Notes: generated from the sequence alone by a model not told the origin. A stretch of DNA of 64,000 nucleotides from Thermophilibacter mediterraneus (GCF_900119385.1 NZ_FPKO01000009.1:62001-126000); one strand, 5' to 3'. Counted from the first letter of the stretch, positions 39,071-47,960 are shown. Numbers and translations are program-made.

Positions 39071-40573
39071 ATGTCTATGCAACTGATGCTCTCTGGCGTC
39101 ACCTACGCCTATCCCTCGGCGCTCGCGCCCATCATCGACAACGTGACCATCACCTTCGCGCAAGGCTGGACCGCCCTCCTGGGTGACAACGGCTGCGGCA
39201 AGACCACGCTCGCCAAGATTGCGTGCGGCCTCATCGAGCCCGACGCCGGCTCCGTCACGCGCGGCCTCGTCTGCGCCTACGTGGCGCAGGACGCCGACGA
39301 GCCGCCAGAGGGTCTCGCGGACTTCGCGCTCGACTACGGCCGAGCCGCCCGGGAGCTCCGCAAGGCCTTCCGCATCGAGGACGACATGCCCTGGCGCTTC
39401 GACGAGCTCTCCTTCGGCGAGCGCAAGAAGCTGCAGGTGGCCGTCGCCCTCTGGGGTCGCCCCGACGTGCTCGTTGCAGACGAGCCAACCAACCACCTTG
39501 ACGCGGACGCCCGCGAGCAGCTGGGCGCGGCGCTCGAGCGCTTCCGCGGCATCGGGATTCTCGTGAGCCACGACCGCGACCTCGTGGACCTTCTCGCCGA
39601 GCGGTGCGCGTCCTTTGAGCCAGACGGGGTCGTGGTGCGTCCGGGCGGCTACAGCGCGGCGCACGGCCAGGCGGAGCTCGAGCGCGCGACGGCCGTCGCG
39701 GAGCGCGCGAGCGCCAGGCGCGAGCTGATGCGCCTCTCCGCCGAGAAGGACGCTCGGGCCCACGAGGCCGCCCGCGCCGACGCGCGGCGCAGCAAGCGGA
39801 ACCTGGACCCACGCGACCGCGACGCGCGCGGCAAGATCGACCTCGCCATCTTCACCGGCAAGGACGGGCAGGCGGGCCGCCTCTCGTCCCAGATGGACGC
39901 ACGGGTGGCCGCCGCACGGGAGCGCCTGGCCGCAGCGCGCGTGGCCAAGCGCTACGACGGCGACCTGTGGGTCGACGCCGAGCCGGCGCGCCGTCGCACG
40001 GTGCTGCACGTACCGGCCGCGACCATCCCCTGCGGGCCCGAGGGGACCCTCGAGGTCCCCGAGCTCTGGGTGGGCAACGCCGACCACGTGGGCGTGGTCG
40101 GGCCCAACGGCGCCGGGAAGTCGACGCTGCTCGCGCACCTGCGCGTCCTTCTCGCCCGGGCGGAGGACGCCGGGAGGGGCCTGGAGGTGCTCGACGTCCC
40201 GCAGGAGCTGCCCGCGGAGGCCCGCGACGCGATGGTGGCTCGAGTGAGCTCGCTCTCCCCCGCCGAGCGCGGGCGCGTGCTCTCCACGGTGGCGCAGCTC
40301 AACTCCGACCCGGACCGCATCCTCGAGGGCGGCCGCACGAGTCCCGGCGAGCTGCGCAAGCTCATGCTGGCGGAGGGCATCCTGCGCCACCCCGCGCTCA
40401 TCGTCATGGACGAGCCCACCAACCACCTGGACCTGCACTCGACCGAGGCACTCGAGCGCGCGCTCGCCGCCTACCCCGGCGCGCTCGTGCTGGTGAGCCA
40501 CGACCGGCGGTTCCTCTCCGCATGCACCTCGCGCACCTGGGAGGTCCGCGACGGCCGCGTGCGCGAGGCGTGA
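39071..40573 (+). CDS. ABC-F family ATPase
   Basis: A 500-residue soluble protein with two ABC domains. The first has GDNGCGKT, LSFGERKK and VADEPTNHLD. The second has GPNGAGKST, SPGELRKLM and IVMDEPTNHLD. A charged linker (about 225-300) separates them. No transmembrane domain is present, as in translation-acting ABC-F proteins, some of which give antibiotic resistance by ribosome protection. Which type this is cannot be told. Start: ATG five bases after GGAG. Confidence 0.85.
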   Translation: MSMQLMLSGVTYAYPSALAPIIDNVTITFAQGWTALLGDNGCGKTTLAKIACGLIEPDAGSVTRGLVCAYVAQDADEPPEGLADFALDYGRAARELRKAFRIEDDMPWRFDELSFGERKKLQVAVALWGRPDVLVADEPTNHLDADAREQLGAALERFRGIGILVSHDRDLVDLLAERCASFEPDGVVVRPGGYSAAHGQAELERATAVAERASARRELMRLSAEKDARAHEAARADARRSKRNLDPRDRDARGKIDLAIFTGKDGQAGRLSSQMDARVAAARERLAAARVAKRYDGDLWVDAEPARRRTVLHVPAATIPCGPEGTLEVPELWVGNADHVGVVGPNGAGKSTLLAHLRVLLARAEDAGRGLEVLDVPQELPAEARDAMVARVSSLSPAERGRVLSTVAQLNSDPDRILEGGRTSPGELRKLMLAEGILRHPALIVMDEPTNHLDLHSTEALERALAAYPGALVLVSHDRRFLSACTSRTWEVRDGRVREA

Positions 40574-40575
40574 GC

Positions 40576-40693
40576 AAAAAGGGGACGGGTCCACTCTCTC
40601 AGAGTTTTTGGGACAGGTCTGGGGTGCCAAGCCATGGCGCGGGGTCCGACCTGTCCCGCTTCTCTCAGAGAAAGCAGACCCGTCCCCTTTTCC
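40576..40693. terminator. nested palindrome between convergent genes
   Basis: The outer arms AAAAGGGGACGGGTC/GACCCGTCCCCTTTT enclose a second pair GGGACAGGTC/GACCTGTCCC, with CTCTCTCAGAG and TCTCTCAGAGA between. It is 118 bp and nearly symmetric. It lies 2 bp after the ABC-F stop and 7 bp before the SdpI-like stop on the other strand, so it probably terminates both. Confidence 0.75.
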
Positions 40694-40700
40694 CTTTGTA

Positions 40701-41384
40701 TCAGTCACGCCTCCAGATGATGAAGCTGTAGAGCGCGACCACGCCCACGCCGCCCAGCAGAAGCACCAGCAGTGCAATCGTGGCAAGCTCCGGCGCCAAG
40801 GGCGAGAGGAGCGCCATCGCGATGGTCCCCAGGCCCACCGCCACGAAGACCGGGCCCGCAAAGCGGTGCGTACGGCGCCAGTTGTCCGGGTCGGCCAGGG
40901 TCCACGGCAGGCGGATGCCAAAGGTGTAGTTGGGCTCGATGCGCGGGCAGACCACGCCGAGGCCCACCATGAGCGCCCCGATTCCGCCGAACGCGAACAG
41001 GCTCACGAACGACCCCGACTCCGGAACCACACCAAGCGCCGTGAGCGGGGTGAGCCAGGCAAACGCCAGCATGAAGAGGACGAAGGCCGCAGAGAATCCC
41101 TGGTAGATGCCCTTAAATCGGGTGAACGTCTCGCCGCGCGGGTCCAGGTGCGGCACGGCGAACATCAGCGCCAGCACCAGAAACGGCAGCACAACGCCCA
41201 GAAAGATCGTGGACTCCTTGGAGCCCCAGCCGTTGACCGCGCCGTCCGCGCCCCAGTGCACGGGGACGGTCTGGGGCATGGCGGGCAGCGCCCACAGCAG
41301 GTAGACGAGCGCATTCACCACACACAGGCCGAGCAGCGCCGCCCACAGCGCGCGGTCGCGGCGCTCGAGGGTCATTCCGGACAT
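40701..41384 (-). CDS. SdpI/DUF1648-family membrane protein
   Basis: A 227-residue protein with about six helices. The N-terminal DUF1648 region has PQTVPVHWGADGAVNGWGSK near residue 38. The SdpI-like C-terminal part has PNYTFGIRLPWTLADPDNWRRTHRF near residue 150. SdpI of Bacillus is an immunity/signalling membrane protein; related proteins exist without a toxin, as here. Start: ATG after GAGGAGG. Confidence 0.85.
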   Translation of the reverse strand: MSGMTLERRDRALWAALLGLCVVNALVYLLWALPAMPQTVPVHWGADGAVNGWGSKESTIFLGVVLPFLVLALMFAVPHLDPRGETFTRFKGIYQGFSAAFVLFMLAFAWLTPLTALGVVPESGSFVSLFAFGGIGALMVGLGVVCPRIEPNYTFGIRLPWTLADPDNWRRTHRFAGPVFVAVGLGTIAMALLSPLAPELATIALLVLLLGGVGVVALYSFIIWRRD

Positions 41385-41449
41385 GGCTGCCTCCTCCGAC
41401 GGGGCCACAAGCTTTGACCCCGACGGTATACCCCTATTGGAGACGGGCA

Positions 41450-42391
41450 TCAATCCGTCTGCCCGTCACGCCGCCGGCCGTCGTTGCGGTACCGTCCGCC
41501 GAAGCTCAGCCACCCGCGCCACGAGAAGAACGCGATTTCTGCGGCCGTTATCACCACGCACGCCACCGCCACCGCCGCGTAGCCCCACGGCGCGTCGAGA
41601 AGCGCCATGTGCGGGAAGTTCATCCCGTACCACCCGGTGACGAGGGTGAGCGGCATGACGATGGTGGTCACCACGGTCAGCCACTGCATGACCTGGTTCT
41701 GCCGCACGTCGATGGACTCCTGATAGAGGCTCTGAACCTGCAGGCCGTAGTCCTGGAGCGACTCCAGGCGCGCGGAGAGGCGGCCCAGCAGCCGCGAGAG
41801 CGAGCGCAGGCGCACGCGGTCAGCAGGGGCCACCAGGCCCGAGTCATCCTCCGCAAGCTCGCTCGCAAGGTCGGACATACCCTGATAGAACGTGTCGAGC
41901 CCGAGCATCTGGCGCGTGCCCGCCATCATTGCGCGACGGTCTGGGCGCTGGTGCCCCTCGAGAACCTGCTGCTCCACCAGCTCGAGCTCCTCGCGCATCC
42001 TCGAGAGACGCGCCGGGTGGTCTCCCAGCAGCTCTCGCAGGAGCGCGCAGAGCGCCCCGGCGGGACCGTCGACGGGCGCACGGCACTCCACGGCACGGCC
42101 GAGCGCCGGCGCGCAGGTGTTCCCATCGTCGATGAGCGCCAGCTCGGACGCCGTGAGGATGAAGCCAAAGCGGCGACGTCCGCTCGACGTGACCACGAGG
42201 CCCGCCGCACCTGTGGGCGTTCGCTCCAGGAAGGGAATCGCAGCGTGCTCCAGCTGCGCGAGCACCTCGCGCTGCACGTGCGAGAGCGGACGCGCCCTTG
42301 CCTCCTCGAGGCGCAGGAGGGAGACCACGTGCCCACCGTCCTTCTCGCCCGTCGCAAGGTGCCCGTTCGCGATGTGCCAGGACCGCGCCAT
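41450..42391 (-). CDS. corA: CorA-family divalent-cation transporter
   Basis: A 313-residue CorA-like magnesium/cobalt channel. The C-terminus has two membrane helices with the signature YGMNFP (residues about 257-262) after the first helix and an acidic-to-basic tail. The long N-terminal cytoplasmic domain is helical with SLYQESIDVRQNQVMQWLTV leading into helix 1. The N-terminal part is shorter than in Salmonella CorA. Start: ATG after GGGAGGTG. Confidence 0.85.
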   Translation of the reverse strand: MARSWHIANGHLATGEKDGGHVVSLLRLEEARARPLSHVQREVLAQLEHAAIPFLERTPTGAAGLVVTSSGRRRFGFILTASELALIDDGNTCAPALGRAVECRAPVDGPAGALCALLRELLGDHPARLSRMREELELVEQQVLEGHQRPDRRAMMAGTRQMLGLDTFYQGMSDLASELAEDDSGLVAPADRVRLRSLSRLLGRLSARLESLQDYGLQVQSLYQESIDVRQNQVMQWLTVVTTIVMPLTLVTGWYGMNFPHMALLDAPWGYAAVAVACVVITAAEIAFFSWRGWLSFGGRYRNDGRRRDGQTD

Positions 42392-42492
42392 CCCGCACCT
42401 CCCATGCCGATGCCAACGTTTCCCCGATGAGGGTTCTACCCGTTGGCGTGTGAGACAATAGCCTCGTTGGACGGCAATCAAAGGAGGCGGCC

Positions 42493-42765
42493 ATGGACTG
42501 GATCATGGAGCGCGACCGGGTGCAGGTTCTCGACGAGGCATGGAACGTGCTGGCAGAGGTCACCTTCCCGCAGGTGGAGCCCGGCATCGTGGAGATCGAC
42601 CACACCTTCGTGGACGAGTCGCTGCGCGGGCGGGGCGTCGCGGGGGAGCTTCTGGGTCGCGCCGTCGCGAGCATCGCCGCGAGCGGCCTCTACGCGCGCC
42701 CCACGTGCTCGTACGCCGTCAGCTGGTTCGAGAAGCACCCGGAGCACGCGGCCCTTCTCGCGTAA
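42493..42765 (+). CDS. short GNAT-type acetyltransferase (YjdJ-like)
   Basis: A 90-residue compact acetyltransferase of the Acetyltransf_CG (PF14542) type: IDHTFVDESLRGRGVAGELL near residue 35 is the acetyl-CoA loop and PTCSYAVSWFEKHPEH is the conserved C-terminal part. Its role is unknown. Start: ATG after GGAGGCGGCC. It converges with the cupin gene across a shared hairpin. Confidence 0.85.
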   Translation: MDWIMERDRVQVLDEAWNVLAEVTFPQVEPGIVEIDHTFVDESLRGRGVAGELLGRAVASIAASGLYARPTCSYAVSWFEKHPEHAALLA

Positions 42766-42766
42766 G

Positions 42767-42816
42767 TGGGACAGCGGGGACGGAGCGGTGACAGCGCCCC
42801 CGTCCCCGGTGTCCCA
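42767..42816. terminator. palindrome shared by convergent genes
   Basis: TGGGACA plus CGGGGACGG pairs with CCGTCCCC plus TGTCCCA. It starts just after the acetyltransferase stop and ends 3 bp before the cupin stop on the other strand. It lacks a long T-run. Confidence 0.65.
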
Positions 42817-42818
42817 GG

Positions 42819-43241
42819 CTATGCCTGCGGGTAGGAGGCGTCGTCCACGGGCTCGAGCCACTCGTTGGAGCAGCCCTCGCCCGGGGCCTCGAAGGCGATG
42901 TGGCTGAACCAGCTGTCGGCGGCGGCGCCATGCCAGTGCTTCACGCCGGCGGGGATCACCACCACGTCGCCGGGGACGAGCATCCGCGGCTCCTTGCCCC
43001 ACTCCTGGTACCAGCCGCGCCCATCGGTCACGATGAGGATCTGCCCGCCGCCCTTGGTGGCGTGGTGGACGTGCCAGTTGTTGCGGCAGCCCGGCTCGAA
43101 GGTCACGTTGGCGAGGCCCACGCCGCACTCGGCGGCGCTCGTGAGCGGGTTGAGGTAGGAGTTACCGATGAAGTACTGGGCGAAGGCCTCGTTCGGGGCG
43201 CCCTTGCCGAACATGGGGACGAAGTCGTTCTTCTCGCTCAT
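42819..43241 (-). CDS. cupin-domain protein
   Basis: A 140-residue single-cupin protein. The two cupin motifs are GCRNNWHVHHATKGG (residues about 52-66) and PGDVVVIPAGVKHWHG (about 90-105), with His residues for metal binding. Related cupins are found beside carboxymuconolactone-decarboxylase-like genes, as here. It is probably a small oxidoreductase, isomerase or binding protein. Start: MSEKND after AGAGAGGAACAGCG. It has its own gap upstream containing a tandem repeat. Confidence 0.8.
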   Translation of the reverse strand: MSEKNDFVPMFGKGAPNEAFAQYFIGNSYLNPLTSAAECGVGLANVTFEPGCRNNWHVHHATKGGGQILIVTDGRGWYQEWGKEPRMLVPGDVVVIPAGVKHWHGAAADSWFSHIAFEAPGEGCSNEWLEPVDDASYPQA

Positions 43242-43370
43242 CGCTGTTCCTCTCTCTTGTGGGCGGGACGAGTCTGTTTCGTCTCTGTAAACCCCACAGG
43301 TAGTCTCTCTTGCATCAATTTGCACTTAATTTATTTATTACAATCGAAGGAAAGTTCAGACCACCTGTGA

Positions 43371-43445
43371 GGTTTGCAGGGCCGCGGGGTTTGCGGGGCC
43401 GCAGGGTTTGCGGGGCCGCGAGGTTTGCGGGGCCGTGAGGGCTGC
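43371..43445. repeat. 17-bp tandem repeat
   Basis: Four units of GGTTTGCGGGGCCGCRG start at 43371, 43388, 43405 and 43422, plus a partial fifth. It lies just after the decarboxylase stop and before the cupin promoter. The flanking bases 43300-43370 are AT-rich and could hold the cupin promoter. Confidence 0.85.
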
Positions 43446-43450
43446 GAGGG

Positions 43451-44176
43451 TCAGCGCGCGGCCGCCGCGTCGTCGATGCAGGAAAGCGCGTTCAGGCTGC
43501 GCGGGTAGCCGATGTAGGGCAGCATCTGCGAGACCACGCGGTACATGAAATCCTTGGTGCGCCCGAGGTTCATGTTGCCGCCCGCGTGGGCCGTCGCCTG
43601 CGGCTCGCAGCCGCCCTGGGCCGCGATGTAGCAGAACGTGACCATCTCGCGGTCAAGGTCGGAGAGGCCGCCGCGCGTGTAGTAGTCGCCGAAGCAGTTC
43701 TCGGCGAGCCAGCGGTTGACGTGCGCGCGCTCCGCGGGGCCGCTCTCCCAGCTCTTGCGCATGCCCTCGCCGAAGTAGTCGACCTGCTTCTGGTTGCCGG
43801 CGTCGCGGCGCGTCTCGAGCGTGGTGGTCGCCTGGGGCGCAAGCGGCAGCTCCACGCCGCGCGCGGCGAGAAGCTCGTTCGCCGCGTCCAAGAACGGCCG
43901 CACCCTCCCGATGCCCAGGTAGGCGCACGCCTGGTAGACGACCTCCCTCAGCTCGACCGGCGTGATGCCCGCGTCGAGCGCCTCCGCGGCCATGAGGCGA
44001 AACTCGTCCAGCCCCTGGCAGCCGAGAAGGGCGGCGAGCACCGCGAGGTAGCGCTCGCGGGACGGAAGCTCGGCCGCGCCCTCTCCGGGCACCTCCTCGC
44101 CCGCGAAGTACGCGAAGCGCTCGGCGAACTCGGGGTCGGTCCGCTCGAGCCCCGCGACTCCCTGATAGCCTGCCAT
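43451..44176 (-). CDS. tandem carboxymuconolactone decarboxylase-family protein
   Basis: A 241-residue protein with two CMD/AhpD-like helical domains. The second (about 130-235) has DREMVTFCYIAAQGGCEPQA and GGNMNLGRTKDF. The first (about 20-110) has LLGCQGLDEFRLMAAEAL and the CXXX-like YQACAYLGIGRV. Members are peroxidase-like or decarboxylases; the substrate is unknown. It is 60 bp downstream of the aldo/keto reductase stop, in one operon. Start: ATG after AAGGAGAAG. Confidence 0.85.
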   Translation of the reverse strand: MAGYQGVAGLERTDPEFAERFAYFAGEEVPGEGAAELPSRERYLAVLAALLGCQGLDEFRLMAAEALDAGITPVELREVVYQACAYLGIGRVRPFLDAANELLAARGVELPLAPQATTTLETRRDAGNQKQVDYFGEGMRKSWESGPAERAHVNRWLAENCFGDYYTRGGLSDLDREMVTFCYIAAQGGCEPQATAHAGGNMNLGRTKDFMYRVVSQMLPYIGYPRSLNALSCIDDAAAAR

Positions 44177-44236
44177 GGTTCTTCTCCTTTCCCGTCCGCC
44201 GGGCGACGCCGCCTCGCGGGCCGCCCGCAGGCGACG

Positions 44237-45253
44237 CTACTTTGCGTTGGGATTCGCGGTGCCCGCGAGCGGCTTCTCTCCGGGGCGCGCCGCCGGACCC
44301 ACGAGCTCATGTGCCGTGTAGGGCTCCTCGAGGTAGGCAACCTCCTCGCCCGTGAGCTCCACGTCGAGTGCTGCCACGGCGTCGTCCACGCGCTCGGGCC
44401 TGGAGCAGCCCACGATCGGCGCGGTCACGCCGCGCGCCCAGTGCCAGGCCAGAGCCACGCTCGCCATGGGGACGCCGCGGCGCTCGGCCACCTCGGCCAC
44501 GCGGGAGACGATCGGCATGTCCTGGGCCTCGGCGGCGTCGTACTTGTTGCGCATGGTGGCGTCAGTGGTGCTACGCGCGCTCGCGGAGTTCCAGGTGGGA
44601 CGGCACAGGTGGCCAGAGGCCATGGGGCTGTAGGGCGTGAGCGCCACGTCGTACTGGCGGCACACCGGTATCATCTCGCGCTCGTCCTCGCGGTAGAGCA
44701 GGTTGTAGTGGTTCTGCATGCTCGTGAAGGGCGTCCAGCCGTTCTTCTCGGCCACGAGCTGCATGTTGTGGAACTGGTAGGCGTACATCGCGCTCGCGCC
44801 GAGCGCACGGACCTTGCCCGCGCGCACGAGGCCGTCGAGGGCCTCCATGGTCTCCTCCATGGGCGTGGCGTAGTCGAAGCGGTGGATGATGTAGAGGTCG
44901 AGGTAGTCGGTGCCCAGGCGGCGGAGGGTGCCGTCGATCTCGCGCTCGATCGCCTCGCGCGAGAGCCCTCCCTCGTTGAAGAAGACCTTGCTCGCGAGCA
45001 CCACCTCGTCGCGGGGCACGGCGAGCTCTCGCAGCGCCGCCCCGATGTACTCCTCGCTCGTGCCGTGCGCGTAGCAGTTGGCCGTGTCGATGAAGTTCAC
45101 GCCCAGCTCGAGCGCGCGGGCGATCACGGCGCGCGTCTCGTCCGGGCCGATGGTCCACTGGTGGAAGTCGGTCGAGGGGGCTCCGAAGCTCATGCCGCCC
45201 AGGCATAGGCGCGGAATCTTGATGCCGGAGTGTCCGAGTGTCGTGTAGCGCAT
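44237..45253 (-). CDS. aldo/keto reductase
   Basis: A 338-residue NADPH-dependent reductase. The catalytic tetrad is visible: Asp and Tyr in FIDTANCYAHGTSEEYIG near residue 55-60, Lys in VLASKVFF near residue 88, His in LYIIHRFDY near residue 122. The C-terminal part carries the cofactor-binding VGCSRPERVDDAV. Its substrate is an unknown aldehyde or ketone. It lies in a LysR-controlled operon with a cyclophilin-like protein and CMD protein. Confidence 0.88.
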   Translation of the reverse strand: MRYTTLGHSGIKIPRLCLGGMSFGAPSTDFHQWTIGPDETRAVIARALELGVNFIDTANCYAHGTSEEYIGAALRELAVPRDEVVLASKVFFNEGGLSREAIEREIDGTLRRLGTDYLDLYIIHRFDYATPMEETMEALDGLVRAGKVRALGASAMYAYQFHNMQLVAEKNGWTPFTSMQNHYNLLYREDEREMIPVCRQYDVALTPYSPMASGHLCRPTWNSASARSTTDATMRNKYDAAEAQDMPIVSRVAEVAERRGVPMASVALAWHWARGVTAPIVGCSRPERVDDAVAALDVELTGEEVAYLEEPYTAHELVGPAARPGEKPLAGTANPNAK

Positions 45254-45262
45254 GGTTGCCTC

Positions 45263-45694
45263 CTAGTCCGTGGTCGCCTGGTCGTTCTCGGTCGCGCCGC
45301 GCGGGGCGTCCCCGACGGTGCCGTCCGGATCGCCCGCGAGAGAGACGCGGGCCTCGAGCCTGCCGTCGAGGGAGCGAAGCGCGTCGAGCGGGCCCTCGAC
45401 GCGACCGATGGTGAGCTGGTCGCCGTAGCGAAGCGAGTTGCGCTCGTCGTCGAAGAAAATCGCGAGCCAGTCGCCCGACGGGTTGTAGTTGACGTCACCG
45501 TCGGTCCAGCCCCGGTGAACGAGCGCGGGATCGGCGGGAAGCGAGAAGGGCAGCGCGCCACAGCACCCCACGGTCGAGGCGCACATGCGCAGGTCGAGCG
45601 GCAGGCGCTGCGCGAGCGCGCGGGCGGCCGCCGTGTCGTTGAGCGAGGCTGGCACGGCGAGCTCTCCCAGCCGAAGCTCGATTCGCGCCCCCAT
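45263..45694 (-). CDS. cyclophilin-like fold protein
   Basis: A 143-residue protein of the cyclophilin-like (PF18050-type) family. SLNDTAAARALAQRLPLDL is near residue 17, DVNYNPSGDWLAIFFDDE about residue 70, and the end is charged. Such proteins are often beside flavin or aldo/keto reductases in anaerobes. Start: ATG four bases after GGAGGT. First gene of the operon facing the LysR gene. Confidence 0.8.
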   Translation of the reverse strand: MGARIELRLGELAVPASLNDTAAARALAQRLPLDLRMCASTVGCCGALPFSLPADPALVHRGWTDGDVNYNPSGDWLAIFFDDERNSLRYGDQLTIGRVEGPLDALRSLDGRLEARVSLAGDPDGTVGDAPRGATENDQATTD

Positions 45695-45771
45695 CGCCAC
45701 CTCCCAGCCGGTCCCAATCGCCTGAATCCAGTTTGTGCCTGCGCACGGGAAAACACAATTGCTTATACTCT

Positions 45772-45783
45772 ATATCGTGATAT
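45772..45783. promoter_or_regulatory. LysR-type operator in the divergent promoter
   Basis: ATATCGTGATAT is an inverted repeat with the T-N-A spacing of LysR sites, between the divergent LysR gene and the reductase operon. Confidence 0.5.
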
Positions 45784-45822
45784 GAGTTTCTCTTATACGT
45801 TTTGAGCCGTCCGGGAGGAGCC

Positions 45823-46707
45823 ATGGAGCTCAGGGCCCTGCGGTACTACCTCGCCGTCTGCGAGTGGGGCACCATGTCGCGCGCCGCCGAGGAGCTGCAC
45901 GTCACGCAGCCGGCGCTCTCGCGCCAGATCGCCGCGCTCGAGCGGGAGCTCGGCTGCGAGCTGCTCGAGCGCCACAGCCGCAGCGTGCGTCCCACCGAGA
46001 AGGGCCTCTACCTGCGAAGGCGCGCCCAGGAGATCGTGGGCCTGGCAGACCAGACCTCGGCGGACTTCTCGCACGGGGACGACATCGTGGCAGGCGACAT
46101 CCACATCGGCGCGGGGGAGAGCGCGAGCATGCGCCTCATCGCCCAGCGCGTGCGCGCCTTCCGGCGGCTCTACCCCGACGTGCGCTTCCACCTGCACAGC
46201 GCCGTCGCCACCGACCTCATGGAGCGCCTCGAGCACGGACTCGACGACCTCGTGGTGCTCATGTCCTACCCCAACGACGAGCGGTGCTCCCATCTGAGGC
46301 TGCCGCTCAGCGACGCATGGGGCGTCGCCATGCGCGCGGACGACCCCCTCGCGTCGCGCGAGGTGATCACGCCCGCCGACCTCGCCGAGGGGCCGCTCAT
46401 CATGCCCGAGCGCTCGTGGGCGGGCGAGCGCCTCGCGGGGCCGCTCGGCGCCTGGTTCGGAGACGACGGGGAGGCAATCGAGGTCGCGGCGACCTACAAC
46501 CTCTCCTTCAACGCCACGCTGCTCGTCCAGGAGGGCGTGGGGCGCATGCTCACCCTCGAGGGGCTCACGCCCTCCGGGCCGGGCAGCGGTCTCGCCTTCC
46601 GCCTGCTCTACCCTCCCGCGGTCTCCATCATCGACGTGGTGTGGAAGCGCGGCGCGACGCCCTCGCGCGCGGTGAGCCTGTTCCTCGAGAGCCTCCGGGA
46701 GGGCTGA
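45823..46707 (+). CDS. LysR-family transcriptional regulator
   Basis: A 294-residue LysR regulator: HTH at about residues 18-37 (MSRAAEELHVTQPALSRQI), then an effector-binding domain with two periplasmic-binding-like lobes. It is divergent from the cyclophilin-like/aldo-keto reductase/CMD operon, which it most likely controls; a LysR box lies between. Start: ATG after GGGAGGAG. Confidence 0.88.
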   Translation: MELRALRYYLAVCEWGTMSRAAEELHVTQPALSRQIAALERELGCELLERHSRSVRPTEKGLYLRRRAQEIVGLADQTSADFSHGDDIVAGDIHIGAGESASMRLIAQRVRAFRRLYPDVRFHLHSAVATDLMERLEHGLDDLVVLMSYPNDERCSHLRLPLSDAWGVAMRADDPLASREVITPADLAEGPLIMPERSWAGERLAGPLGAWFGDDGEAIEVAATYNLSFNATLLVQEGVGRMLTLEGLTPSGPGSGLAFRLLYPPAVSIIDVVWKRGATPSRAVSLFLESLREG

Positions 46708-47380
46708 TGGCGAGGTCCTGCGCCGCGCCGGGCGACAGCCCGCGCCGCGCGCACGGAATCAGCGCTCGGAGCGTGCGCGAGGCTCGGGGCAGCCGCCCGC
46801 CCCGCCGATGGCCCGCGCCGCGCGCACGGTTCTTCTCGCCAAAGCGTGCGCGAGAGGCGGAGCAAGCAGCCCGCGCGGGCGTGCGAAAGGGACCGTGCGA
46901 AAGGGAAGTCACTTTCGCACGCGCGCCGGGCACACGGCCCACCCGCGCCGGGCGTGCAAAAGTGACTGTCCCTTTTGCACGCCCACGCGGGAGCGCCCCC
47001 GGCTCGCCGGACTCGGCGAGCGGCGCATCCGTCACGTCGAGCCCCTCGGGTGGGTAGAAGACCTTCTCGTTATCCGAGAAGTCATCGACCTCCAGCGTGA
47101 GCGGCAGCTGGGCGAGAAGCCCCTCGGCCGCCGCGCTGTTGTTGAGCTCGTAGGTGATCACCGCGTCCCCGCAGGTCACGGTCATGAGCAGCTCACCCAC
47201 CGTGCCCACCTCCTCGTCACTCTCGTCCGTCACGTCCGCGGGGGCGTCCGCCGACGCCACCGCGCGACCCTGCGCCGCCGACCCCATGTCCTTCTCGCCC
47301 GCAAAGCAGCCGCCCAGAAGCGCTCCGGCCCCCAGCGCGACCGCCGCGGCGAGGAAGTCGCGGCGGCTCAGGCCCATCAT
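46628..47380 (-). pseudogene. Tat lipoprotein with cyclophilin-like domain, 3' end lost
   Basis: The open frame is 250 residues but only the first 130 look native. It starts MMGLSRRDFLAAA (twin-arginine motif), has lipobox LGGC, then a cyclophilin-like segment with YELNNSAAAEGLLAQLPLTL and KVFYPPEGLD. The expected C-terminal half (the PWGNLAIFY-type segment) is missing: after SGEPGALP the frame runs through repeats at 46740-46990 and on into the lysR 3' end, antisense. It overlaps the flavin reductase stop (ATGATG), so it was originally the second gene of that operon. Confidence 0.7.
46740..46990. repeat. cluster of palindromic repeats, including two GGGACAGKCAC-type hairpins
   Basis: Two copies of a GCCGCGCGCACGG...GCGTGCGCGAG hairpin lie at about 46740-46785 and 46812-46855; the second holds GTTCTTCTCGCC. 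A GTGCGAAAGGG hairpin is at 46881-46920. A GCGTGCAAAAG/CTTTTGCACGC hairpin with core TGACTGTCC is at 46952-46982. Together they replace the 3' end of the lipoprotein gene. Confidence 0.8.
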
Positions 47381-47931
47381 GCCCGCGCCTCCCTGGCAAA
47401 GTCCGCGCACGGCCCGATGACGTCGCCGGTGCGCAGGTAGCTGTAGGTGGGAAACTCAAAGAGGACGGGCTTGACGCGCGCGTAGTCGATCTTGCCCACC
47501 TCGGTGAGGTCGGACTCGTCCACGTAGGTGCCGTCGATCGTGCAGACGAAGGTCTCGAAGCCCGGCGTCTCGTAGGTGTCCACGACCGTGCACGCCACCG
47601 AGACCGGCGCCTCGCTGACGAGCGGCGCGCCGTTCTCCGCCGCCTCCCACGCAAAGAGGTCCGCCTTGCTCCGCTTGGCGCCCGAGACCGCGCCGGCCAC
47701 GGCGACGCGCGGCAGCATGTCCTCGCTCGCCAGGTTCACCGAGAGGCGCCCGGCCTCCTTGATGCGGCCGTTGATGAAGTGCGCCGAGGCCAGGCTCACC
47801 GTCACGCGGTCGTGGCCGATGATGCCCACGTGCGCGACGAGCGTCCAGGTGGGCTCGTCGCCGTTCATGGCGCCGACCACGGTAACCGGCATGGGGTAGA
47901 GCGCGAGCGCGCTGCCGATGTTCTTGCGCAT
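47377..47931 (-). CDS. flavin reductase-like FMN-binding protein
   Basis: A 184-residue flavin-binding protein of the flavin reductase/HpaC-like or flavoredoxin type: IGSALALYPMPVTVVGAM at the N-terminus, then HDRVTVSLASAHFINGRIKE near residue 40 and NLASEDMLPRVAVAG near residue 70. It probably reduces or carries FMN with a partner oxidoreductase. The IS110-type element begins about 30 bp upstream, so the original promoter has been separated from the gene. Start: ATG after GGAGATGCC. Confidence 0.85.
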   Translation of the reverse strand: MRKNIGSALALYPMPVTVVGAMNGDEPTWTLVAHVGIIGHDRVTVSLASAHFINGRIKEAGRLSVNLASEDMLPRVAVAGAVSGAKRSKADLFAWEAAENGAPLVSEAPVSVACTVVDTYETPGFETFVCTIDGTYVDESDLTEVGKIDYARVKPVLFEFPTYSYLRTGDVIGPCADFAREARA

Positions 47932-47960
47932 GGCATCTCCTATCTTTAAGTCGTTGCATC

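Noticed and set aside
46881-46982. Ordinary intrinsic terminators only
   Set aside because: The hairpins have T-runs on either strand but also occur before start codons and between divergent genes, so termination alone does not explain them.
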